Source: Daldinia sp. FL1419
Taxonomy: Eukaryota > Ascomycota > Sordariomycetes > Xylariales > Hypoxylaceae
DNA: 64,000 nucleotides
Reading direction: 5' to 3'
Assembly: GCA_025201765.1 (NCBI GenBank)
Contig: MU623401.1
Span: 124,001-188,000 of the forward strand
Made by a program: the position numbers and the translations under genes
Shown: positions 1 to 10,165 of the stretch, one piece after another
How positions within the stretch are numbered: position 1 is the first letter of the stretch
Layout: every line of letters starts with the position of its first letter
Notes under the pieces: model-generated
Databases searched by the model: none
Seen by the model: the letters and a program-made list of their open reading frames with translations, nothing else
What the model was told of the DNA's origin: nothing

Positions 1-1799
1 GTACGTGCGTTCCGCTATATTAGATCTAATATTAAGGATCTCGACCATAATATCCAGCAAACCAGCGGAAATAATTTCAGGGGTGTTGCGGCTAGTGTTA
101 TTAGCCATGGCCATTGTGATATGAAGTGTAAGGGAGAAAAGGTTATCGCGCCATTCGTCTTCCTCACTCCACTGTTCTCCAGAATCGTCATTCTTCATCT
201 CATCGACGGCCTTCCTAATAACATAGAGTAATACTCCGTGGTTCACCGTCGCGTTCAACGCGGAAAATATGTCAGGCAGTTTGTTGTGGAAACCAGAGAT
301 GGCTTCTAGTAGCGAAAGCGCAATAGACTGTAGATCAATAGGCACTACCGTGGCACCATCGGCAGCGGGATGTATCAATTCCGCAAGCTGATACACAAGT
401 TGGAACCGCCGCGGCTCATCGTTGTCCTGCTTGAGGACTTTCTCGATGAAGGTAGGCTCTGTATGAATATATGCTAAATTCTGAATAGCTAACAGACGCG
501 CCTTTAATGCCTGCCTTCGAGTTTCAACCGACCCTGTGAGAGCCTTGGCAACCCTGAGACGATTCAAGAACTCGTATTTGGTGTCTTTCGGAAGATCCGC
601 CGGCGCCCTAGAAAGGAGCTGATAGATCGACGAGGAACATACTAAGGCATGAGATATCTCTATAGATTTCTGTCCGGGCGGAGAGCTCTCATCCCTGCCG
701 ACGGCTGGGGACCGAGAAGCGGAAGATGGACTATCCTCTGAAACCCCCTGGCGATTTGTGCGTGGGGTAGACTGCGTTGCGCCAGTCGTGCTACTTCGCC
801 TTAGAGGTGTCGGCGTTGCAGGCGCATTAAAGGTCGTCGCACGATCAGGTAGGGGCTGTTGCGTCGTTCCCTGAGAGCCGTCAGAGGTAGGATAATATGT
901 GATCTTGACATCACCCCAGCCATTCCAACGTGCTTGAGGACCCGAGGATTCGGTAAGATCTGTCTTGGCAAGAGCGTAGAGATCGTTCGCATACATAGTA
1001 GCTACATTTTTGGGAATTCCACCCTGACTTTTATCTTGCTTCTTGCTGGAGGAACCCGGGGTTGAGAGGAGGGAAGGCTCGAAAGATTTAGAAAGAGGTG
1101 TCTTGACAAAGGGCTGCGCAAGCTGCAGTACACGGTCGAGATCTATATTGTAATGGTTTGAGAGAAGAGAAGGGTGTACTTGTCGGGCTGAGATCCCATG
1201 GATACGTTTCACCGAAGCCTGGTAGCGCTGGGCTAGTTCCACACCCACGCGTAGAGTTGCACAGATGATGGCAAAATCCGTACTGTTGAGAAGGTCATTC
1301 AGGTGAAGACTGCTGCCGTAGATGCTGCGATTTCCACAGTGGTCTAGAAGCATCTGAGTGAACTTTAAGATAGCGACGATAAGGTCAACATCGCCATCCT
1401 CACCATACCCTAGCTTCGTTAACTCGTCCCGGTTACTCGTCTGTTCCTCGCCGTTGACGGAGCTAGATCTCAAGAGAACTTCACAGCCGAAGTCCCTACT
1501 CTGCGGACCCTCGTTCAACTTGTAAATGGAACAAAACGATTCCAAGAGCTCGTCGAAGCGATTCAGGAGCGGAATCCAATGGTACAAATCACCTCTCGGG
1601 AAAGGCCATCGCGAAGGGAATGTGGCAAGGACTTTGGGTAGGTGAGGTAAAGGTGTGGAGGTCGCATTATTAACGAACTCCTGCAACCAAGGAGACTAGG
1701 AGGGAATTAGCGAATTACTTGGAAGAATAGAATAAACGCAAAAATACTTACCATGGTCTCCTTGTGCTTAGCCTGCATGGTCTTTGATATTTTCCCCAT
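1..1799 (-). CDS. TOM1: HECT-type E3 ubiquitin ligase Tom1/HUWE1, N-terminal part (runs off the left edge)
   Basis: Partial gene read on the minus strand. Exon 1 is 1799-1752 (16 codons, MGKISKTMQAKHKETM), a 56-nt intron (1751-1696, donor GTAAGT, acceptor CTAG) follows, and exon 2 stays open from 1695 to base 1, giving about 581 residues. The start of exon 2 (SPWLQEFVNNA, then RWPFPRGDLYHW at about residues 45-60) is the armadillo-like N-terminus (DUF908 region) of fungal Tom1/Ptr1 and animal HUWE1, very large HECT ligases of about 3,500-4,000 residues acting in protein quality control and mRNA export. The catalytic HECT domain would lie beyond the window and is not seen. A Ser/Thr/Pro-rich stretch (complement of about 690-860) interrupts the helical region. 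No frameshift is visible. The family call is from recognised sequence; I am fairly sure. Confidence 0.82.
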
Positions 1800-4228
1800 A
1801 GTGAAGGCCGGGGCGGCAGAGCCGCAAAGAATATGTCAGCTCCCCCTCCACTACTAAATTTTAAATGATCGGCGACGACAATTTGACCCGCAGCGTGGGA
1901 AGCGTCCAAAATAGCTCGGACGACTCCTCCGGTACGATGTGTCGAAATACTCGTCGGTGCACAAGGCGGGGTGACAAAGTACAGGGCTTTGTGGGGTGTG
2001 AAGATTGCAAGGTCGAGCCTCGTCCGGAAATATCAGCCTCGCGGGTATCAAAAGAAGAGATTCCGTTGCAGAAACGCTCTGATGAATTTCACGGTAGACT
2101 CGGGAGATGGTAAAGTCGATGGATGATATGTTCCGGGCGTCACAGAGATATAAATAGAGTAGTTGGGTCGCAAAGTAGACGATGCACGGATGAGGGGCGA
2201 CTGAAGGATGATTTTGAGATGTAAAGATATGAATCCGGACGCTGTTCCTCAGGAAGCTAGATTTGAATAGGTCCAAGCGGGTGCAGGCCGCTGTACCAAC
2301 AATTTCTAGGATCAAGAGGGATATGCTAAGTTGTGTTTTTTTTTTTGGAAATGAAGTAATATGAATCGCACCAAGTACCTGAATATCTTAACTTTTGGAC
2401 TTGGTCGACGATGAGATACAAGTTTTTGGCGGAGTCGAGTTGATAAAGAAGAAAAAAAATAGGTTTAGTTTTAAGAGGTGTTTGAAAGTCCATTCGCGGT
2501 TGCGTAATGATTATTGTACTTTGTGGGGGCCTTGGTGCTTGCCGTACTTATTATTGTGTTGTATTGGATGTACCCGTACTGCTGTAGCAACACAGTAAAA
2601 ATAGTGAATTAGGTACCTACCTCCCAACCTCAGTGATTGATGTTAGGTCAACAGGTGCCTGCCCGCCTGTTGCGAGTTTAATAGGAGTGCCCGGATCTAC
2701 AGTCCGTAGGTGGTGTGGTACAGTGTCTTACATGTAGACGTAGGTAGCTTTCAATAGCCAAGCAAGTGCCTGGATGTAGGTAGGTACCTATTAAATGTAT
2801 ACCTACCTAAGTAAGTATTAGGTTATGTGGGCAGGAAACTTTACGTACCTAGGTACATACATGTATCCACAGGAATTGAGTTTGGCGGGTACAGTACAAG
2901 TTTCGGGGAGTGAAGTAAACCTATGCTGATAGATGTTGAAGGTACCTAGATGCTTATACCAAGCTCGAGTACAACACACCGGATAATACATAGGTACCTA
3001 GGTGAGTAGCTACCTAGGTACCTATGTGCAATAGACACTGCTAAATTTTTTTATACATGATGAATACCTACCTCGATGTCCTGTCCTAATATTAGGTACC
3101 AATCGTAGGTATAGGTAAAAGGTACCTAACTTCACCTAGAAGTACTAATGTTTACGCGTATAAGTAAGCTAAAACACTGTACGATTAATTAATAATTCTA
3201 TGCAAAACTCCATCTCACCACTTAGGTATGTCTCTTTGTCAACGGACCGCGTTCAGCGACAACTTCCCCTCAAGATTGATACAGATGCCCGTACACCATA
3301 CGCGTATCAACCTATCAGAAAATATAAAGTCCCTTAGGTACCTATTATCAAGTAGCATCACAGAACTATAAAACACTGACCATTGATGCAACATCGACGG
3401 CAGAAATTTTACAAAGATCGCGGCCCAACGATCTAGCAAATCATAAGCCAATGTTTGCATGTAGTATACTGTTTGTACACGCCTATATGTCTCAATGGAG
3501 GCCGTTGGTGCCCAGTACCCCTCATGGAGACCTTATTGTGTCCTGATCGAATGGCGGGGGTCTTATTGCTTTTTTCTAGGTAAGGCGTTTACTGCCCCAT
3601 GTTACATGCGGATTGCTTGGAAATGTTTAGAACACCGGTCAACAACGCCGGTTTACAAGATTGACTTAATCAAAGCCCCCTACGCAATTGGCTGTCTTCC
3701 TCTAATTAAAAAGCATGCCAAAAACCTCATCACATCACGAAATTTCATAGGCGATGCCAACGTCAATGGGGAGACGCTACCAGCTCCGCGGATCTCACCC
3801 GTAGGTACGGATCCGTATCGGTCTCGCCAATGAGGGGAATAGGCACCTAGGTACACTACTTTGCAGGACAATCCTCGTCAGTCAAGAGGTGCCGAAGTCA
3901 TCATAGATCTTGGATCCGCATACTCCTTCCAAAGTATTAATACTACGCTGCAGCAGTGTGATGCTACTGTATCTTCAAAGCACAAATATTGAATTTTAAA
4001 TGTAGGCCTCAAATCCAGTAGAATTGTTGTTTTTATTGCGATGGTGTATTGGAGAGCCGGGGGCTAGCATTAGTGTGATGGAAGCCGGTACCAAGTGATA
4101 AGTACCTAGCTGCACGTCAGATATGGTCTCCACGATAGCAGCGCTACAGTGGGGCACTAGACACTAACCTAGATCCTTTTCTGTGTTTGGCTTATAGACC
4201 TAAAAAATTGATTCCCTATCATCCAATC
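1800..4228. other. Intergenic, no supported gene; dense TAGGTACCTA motifs
   Basis: Upstream region of the Tom1-like gene. It holds several open frames of 70-150 codons (for example 1854-2315 minus, 3495-3833 plus) with no recognisable domain and base composition like the surrounding non-coding DNA. Between about 2620 and 3140 the palindromic motifs TAGGTACCTA and GTACCTAGGTAC recur many times. No RNA gene was seen before the tRNA at 4229. Confidence 0.6.
2776..3023. repeat. Cluster of dispersed palindromic motif TAGGTACCTA / TACCTAGGTA
   Basis: Copies are visible at 2776-2790, 2845-2856 (GTACCTAGGTAC, a perfect 12-nt palindrome), 2991-3002 and 3011-3023. The same motif returns in intergenic DNA at about 3334, 3844, 7761, 15744, 18030, 18183-18243, 19229, 19602, 33297 and 41733, and I did not notice it inside the coding exons. 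It is a dispersed short motif rather than a tandem repeat. Confidence 0.7.
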
Positions 4229-4300
4229 GGGCTTGTGGTTTAGTGGTATAATACTCCCTTAGCATGGGAGTGGTCCGGGGTTCGATTCCCCGCGAGTCCA
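4229..4300 (+). tRNA. tRNA-Ala (anticodon AGC)
   Basis: The 7-bp acceptor GGGCTTG pairs with CGAGTCC (two G-T wobbles). The D arm holds box A (TGGTTTAGTGG). The anticodon stem CTCCC/GGGAG closes the loop TTAGCAT, placing AGC at 4261-4263. The T arm CGGGG-TTCGATT-CCCCG supplies box B, and A is the discriminator. There is no intron. A run of seven T at 4334-4340 can serve as the Pol III terminator. Confidence 0.93.
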
Positions 4301-4685
4301 ACTTTGAGAGGTTAAATTCCTCTTGTACCACTCTTTTTTTGTCCTTTTTTTGCCCTTTTCAGTTTCCGTAAGTAAACGCACCATTGTTATCGAGATCTCT
4401 CATTGTAATGAAGACTTGGTCATTTTTTAAGCTCGTACATCATAAGTATATCCATCAATTCTTTTGAACCTCTCGACCGTTCGTTAGCGACCTCAATCAC
4501 AAAGTGTGCCATGATTTCGGAAGTCCGAAGTAACTAACGACGCCCAGCTGACGAGTCACCTGGGTTGGATGCATCCTCCATGCAGTCAGCACCAGGAATA
4601 AAATATATGTACGCATGTATGTATGTATGATATAGATTAAACTAAGTTACCCAATTCGCTCCAGACCGCATAGAGCAACGCCGAC
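4301..4685. other. Intergenic between tRNA-Ala and the serine hydrolase
   Basis: Contains the T-run Pol III terminator of the tRNA and a short GTATGTATGTAT tract near 4615. Otherwise I see nothing; it would hold the 3' untranslated region of the minus-strand hydrolase. Confidence 0.5.
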
Positions 4686-5940
4686 CTATTGCTTCTTAAA
4701 TTCTTCGTACTGCTCGTACACCGACAGTTCAAACTGTGTCATCAACTCCACGATCTTTGCATCTCCCACCGGTATCAGATTCGTGAATAATGCGCCACAC
4801 AGCCCGCCTTTCCTATCGATCCACCAGATCAGATTTGGCAAGCCACCCCACGACATGGTTCCCGCATATCTCCTACCAACTTCGTCCTTAAGGCCGATCT
4901 CTCCCCCGAGTCCGTAATCCATCTCCTGATGATCCACGTCGAACGAGTTAGCAAGAACCCGCTTAGACTCGGGATCGGACCGAAGTATGCGGTTCAAGGT
5001 CTCCTTGCCCTCCGGTCCTAGCTGCGGCTGAAACATCTCGTCGACTAAATCCTTACTTAGGACCCGGCCGTCGTTAGCGCACAGGCTCTGTAGAAGGCTT
5101 ATGTAGCTCTCTGCTGATCCCCATCCTGCCGCGCCACCGTACGCGTCTTTCTTATCGCCGTATTGGAAAAGATAGCCCTCCGTCGTTGGACGTAGCTTTC
5201 CGTCCTTATCCCTTAGCGTCATCCCCACCTTGCGCTCCTTCGTCTCCGGCCTCGAGTCAGGCGCAAAGGTTATGTGGCGCATGTTCAGCGGGCCCCAGAT
5301 ATTGGCTTTCATGTACTCCTCAAGTGACTGTCCAGAAAACCGTTCAACGAGTTTACCCGCCCAGTCTAAGCTCGTACCGTATTGCCAACCCTTCCCGGGC
5401 TGGAAAACAAGCGGTTGCGAGAACTCTGTCACGAGGTCCTTGGGAGGTTCCGCGGGAGGACCCGTGTATTTCTCTAGCCGCTGGATCTTGGGGGAGAACA
5501 TCCCCATGGTAAGTCCACTAGAATGGGAGAGCATGTTTCTTGATACTTGAATTAGTACAGCTACCAAGGTAAGGCCGTTAAGATGCTCACCTCAAAGTAA
5601 CCGGACCCTGTTTCTCTTCGAAGATGGGCTTCCCTTCCGCATCAAAATCCTTTAGGACCTTCAGTGCAGCAACCTCTGGGAGTACCTTTCCAACATCCTC
5701 ATCTAGACCAATGTGTCCCCGTTGTACTTGCTGTAAGGCTGCTACGGCCGTCATAAGCTTCGAGCAAGATGCCATCCATACGACACTGTCTGTCTTAAAG
5801 GGCTCCCCGTGGGCCGTCTTGCCGAATGCTTTTTCGTATCTAAACTTTCCCGTGGCATCTGCAGCCACAAGTGCCACGCCCGGGATTTCGCCAGCCTGAT
5901 AGGCGGCTTCAAAGATAGCTTCGTGGGGGAACTTGGTCAT
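4686..5940 (-). CDS. Serine hydrolase of the beta-lactamase / penicillin-binding fold (esterase-like)
   Basis: Two exons, 5940-5591 and 5538-4686, split by a 52-nt intron (donor GTGAGC, acceptor CAAG); 400 residues. The joined sequence reads VTLRNMLSHSSGL across the junction, a hallmark of the beta-lactamase (PF00144) family, which fixes the splice. The nucleophile motif S-x-x-K is SCSK at residues 58-61 (in WMASCSKLM), and Tyr170 in WQYGTS is the likely second catalytic residue. Fungal members include secondary-metabolite esterases and acyltransferases of the LovD type as well as unassigned hydrolases, so the substrate is unknown. I chose the ATG at 5940 (MTKFPHEAIF) because family members start close to this helix; an in-frame ATG at 5976 would add 12 residues. 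No signal peptide, so probably intracellular. Confidence 0.85.
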
Positions 5941-8900
5941 TTGATAGTCGATGTCGAGTAGGGTGTTTTTGTACACAGAACGTATCTATATAAATTATCA
6001 ACTACAGCGGTAATTCCTCCGTATATATCATTTGATTCCTATCGCCTTCTTATATGTCCTGAGAAGCCAGCTTCTTTGCTTAAGCAATATATCGTCGCCT
6101 TACATAGTACATGTATTAGCGGCCGGAACCCCCTGTCGAGATAGCTGCGGCGCGGGGACATTCATGCGGAGTTGCCCAATTTAGCACATTTACGACCGTC
6201 TCGCAGCGCCAGATTTCCGCAACCCCACGGCTCGAGTATCAGATCATTTAACGTCGCCCTTGCTTACGAAGCAAGCGACGCTACGACATCTCCAAACTGT
6301 GACTGTACCACAGCAGCCATGTGCATACTAGAGGTGATTAGTGATGACCGGACAAATTGGAGACCGCACCTATACTCGAATAGTATAATGGTGTCTGGAA
6401 CTTCTAAGCCTCGAGAACGATCCGGGAATAAATCACCCCGCAGCTCCTATTTCCGGTCTCGCACGCGAATAGTAACATGTTCTTTATTTTACTTCATCAT
6501 GCTAAGACAACTCGGCTATCTTCTGTTTGGATATAACTATAGATAGTCCATCTAACATAATAAGTTTTACATTCAAATTAAACTACCTTGGTATTATTCT
6601 AGATGAAGAGAAAGAAATGATAAGTGTGTTGATTCCTCGAGAATTCTAACTGGGGGAGACTCCCCAGAAAGGCTTTTATACTTCCACATAGTGCCTCGCC
6701 TCTTCCAGTTTTTCGTACCTGCACCGATTCTATCTGATTTCATTCTGATTTCATCAACCTTTGCCAGTGCTCGATAATCTTAAATCCTGGGGTTTCATTG
6801 TCTTCCTTTAACACTCATTAGCGAAATATGTTGTTATGTTGTATACTTATCGAAAATTCGTCTCTTGAATGGCTTCCTCACTTCAGGCTCGGCTCTGCTG
6901 CCTGTCTCACATTCGTCGCCGTCTAGATTAGTCTATTTTCTTGCTGAGCTGACGTTATGTCGGTGTGAGTAAAGGGTAGGATAGTAGTCACAATGTCTTC
7001 TGCTCACTACTCATACGGTAAGCTCCAGTGTGCATTCGTGTAGCGCCTCCTGTCCCGGGGCTCAAAACGATTACGAGGAAACCCTCACGGCACATTGAGC
7101 GAGGAATGTTCTATAAGGTCGTAGATGAGAGAATTCCCTGTGCTCACCTTCTTTTCGCCTTGTGATCTATTTCCATAACGACGACTTTCCAATAATGGCC
7201 AGTGTCGGGCCGTGTATTCAAAGACGGCTTATAAACTCTAGACGGTCACGTTGCGAAAGCAAGCCACCCGTCCCTAGCCTAAGGTTAACAGAATGGCAAC
7301 ATTATCGTCTATTAGTTTTTTAAGCTATACCGTCCTCTGCCTATACAGGGATATACTGATCACTAAGGAGTTCTGCTCAGTTAGAATAATCGGTTAATTT
7401 ATACTAGGTGCTAGTTTGGCTCTTATAGGGGTATATCATTTAGATATAGGAATCGTATGTAGACTAATAGTACCTATAACACGTATATAAGACTAACATC
7501 ATACGGGGGTTCTTTCGGGACGGAAACCAGAAAGTTATTTCTAATATTTGTCTTTGTTTATTTAAAGTTGCCGCCTTAGAAACGCCGACTGAACTTTGAG
7601 CCTTCTCGGAATAAGGATAAAGGGGATATTAGTTTCCAACCTGGGATATACTTATGATATCGACGAAAGAAAGGCCTCTGATAGGGCTTAATTATAATGT
7701 TGCGGAATTTTCTATGAATAGTGAGGCTAGAAAGCAGTATGAGACGGTCATATTGGGCAGGTACCTAGGTAGATGAGAATAAACAATTCTATCCGTGAAA
7801 CAGCCTGCCCGGTAGAGAGGTATATAGAATAGATGGATAGGGTATTGTTGGATTATTGTAACAACTTTAGCTGAACTATTTATTTAGTCTGATGGGTGAC
7901 GGCTAATGTACTTACTAAATAATAAGACTATTATCAAATGCTGAAGATTAGACGATAGGCTTCCCTTGGTCTATTTAGCAGAACTTTAAATTTCCGTTTG
8001 TGATCTCGTTCCTATGATACTTGTTTATACTCGATGCATGACGAGTTTATTTACCTCGCAATTTGGCAACCGTGTAGAACACATCTTGTTAGGGCCCTAT
8101 ATGGGTTGGTTCCCTAACGCCGTTCTCGTCTCTCATATCTTCCAGGGAGCTAAATAGACATTTTGGATAATGGTTTCCTATCTAACTTAAGTGAGTCTGT
8201 CGGAATGCCATGTTCTATACCATATGTGTGGGTAGCGCGAATATCGTGAGGACAGTCTATAGGATGTACTACCACCGATTTTGGAGAGAAGACTGCCAAG
8301 TTCCGACTGCTTACGCAAACATTAAAGAGTTATGCACTTGGCTGATTAATAGTGATACCAAATAATTTATTCCGAATCTAGTTTTGAGATCTTAAGGTTC
8401 TTTGAAAGCTTTGATAACCAAGACATTCAAGCCAGATGACCTACCCGTCTTCAAGTCATACAAAAGCCAAAACAAATTGGGGCACCACATAAGGTAGGCA
8501 TTGTCGACGGCATATAATTGTCTCTAGTAATAAAACCTAATTGTTAGACGTGAGGTAACTAATGAATCATGGCTAGGTAGGTGGGTTAGAAGTGTGTAAG
8601 TAGGGGTAACATGACTCTTATATGCGGTGCCATTTTAAATTTTACAAGTCTTAGAAATCTGCAAGACTTATTAAATATTATAATCTCCTTATAAGACAAT
8701 GGTATCGGTCTCCCTCGCTTATCTTCTAGAATATTATACGCAATTTATGAAATGATTCATTTCAATGCACGATACGCTGCACGATACGCTATCGTACATA
8801 ACGGTTCGTTGCTTAATGCAGGCGAAAAGGGGTCGGCAGACGGCGTTTACGTATGCAGATATCCTGTTGGTGTTGAGAGTATCCCGATAACGTACCCAAA

Positions 8901-10165
8901 CAAAGATAGGGTACGTCCAATGTAAATATGTATTGGTAACATAATGTGGTGACTGTTCAAGACGTTGGCGCTAAATGGTTCTTTCACATGTATTGGTCTA
9001 TGGGCTTCTTTGAGCTTAATTTAGAAATGTCGAATACTGGACTTGGTAGGTGTACGTAGCTGAGTATTAATGGACAATCTAACGGGAAGACCCAGCGTTT
9101 ATATTGGGAGGGCAAAAAAAAAAAAAAACCATACATACAATACAATTTATGCTTATCAACCTGGTGATGTCATGCTGGCAGTTTGCGGGCAGAGGGGAAA
9201 TAGATGATGCAGTGTTTAGTTAAAATTGGGATCATAGATCTTCAATTTCGTCTTGCAGCTCGGTGACATCTCGTCCTACCAGACCAGACGCATATTTTAC
9301 TTTTTCGTTAGGTGTTGCTTAGAAAGGGTAACGGACGGGAGTACGCGGATTGCATGTACAAATAACAATGTGACAATTACGCGGGCGGTGCTGTGGATTT
9401 TAATGGGTTGATGGGCGTACAAGACCTAAAATATGGGCGCCCTAAGGGAACCCCTGAACTAACCCAGAATAGTGGAAACCAGGGCTGCTAGTTTAACGCT
9501 TCTAGCGGCAAGCTACTCGGCACGTCACTGGCTACAGCTCACCCAAAGTCCATTTGTAGCCCGTCTCTAGCCCATCCATAGCACTAAAAGGCGGGAAGCT
9601 TGGCGCTGAAACGACCGGTGGTATTAGGTCTGTGCGTCGCAATTGGATTTTCGAGATCCATTCCTACAGTTTAGAACTCCACAGATAGACAGATCAATCC
9701 TAGTCACATTTAGTCAGGTTCGTACGAAGGGGGAAGGGGAAATCAATTTACAAACGAACGGTGTAAAATCCAAAAAAGGAACATCTCTTCTTTTTTTTTT
9801 GTTGGGGGGTTTTTTTAAACCTTTCTTTCAGTTCTCCTCCATGAAATTCTACTTCTTCATGGTCTGTGATCATTGTTTACTTACCCAATAATAACTCCCC
9901 TTCAAACGAAGAAGCAAGACGGGAGGGTTCGAGTTGATCGCGTTCGCGTTGCGTTACGTTGCGTTTTCCATTGTTTGTTCTGGATTATCAGCTGTCTATC
10001 TGGTTACCTCCTGAAGAATAAAAGATACCTGCATTGTTACCGAGAACCTGTCCGCATAGACTCGATTTTATATGCTAGAGCAACTTATACGACAACCTCA
10101 TTTCTTCCAGCTCTAAACTCGACATCTTTCCTCTACGTAGAACAGAACTACTGGTAGCTATCATC
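5941..10165. other. AT-rich gene desert with decayed transposon traces
   Basis: About 4.2 kb without a supported gene. Up to about 6500 it is the leader side of the hydrolase gene. From about 6540 to 9300 the DNA is AT-rich with stops in all frames and weak similarity to retrotransposon integrase (listed separately). From about 9400 the composition recovers and this part probably holds the promoter and leader of the TBC gene. Short open frames here (6172-6546, 9643-9891, 9873-10157) show no domain. Confidence 0.6.
8010..9110 (+). mobile_element. Degenerate fragment resembling a Ty3/Gypsy integrase core
   Basis: Around 8033-8090 the plus strand reads like a broken SDR(D)xRFTSQFW segment of a retroelement integrase: the bases after CTCGATGC lead into ACCTCGCAATTTGG with small indels. 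Around 9070-9110 the frame reads I-N-G-Q-S-N-G-K-T-Q-R-L, close to the integrase motif (T)DGQ(S/T)ER(T)NQ. The two motifs are normally about 100 nt apart but are about 1 kb apart here, so the copy is broken or interrupted, or the two traces belong to different copies. No open frame survives. High AT and many TpA steps fit repeat-induced point mutation, which I infer but have not measured. Confidence 0.33.

Noticed and set aside
1854..2315. Open frame of 153 codons on the minus strand upstream of the Tom1-like gene
   Set aside because: Lies in the probable leader of that gene, with no domain, no homologue I recognise and composition like non-coding DNA.
3495..3833. Open frame of 112 codons on the plus strand
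   Set aside because: No recognisable domain, no promoter or splice context, and a second frame overlaps on the other strand.
6172..6546. Open frame of 124 codons on the plus strand
   Set aside because: Ser/Arg/Thr-rich without pattern; it sits at the edge of the gene desert.
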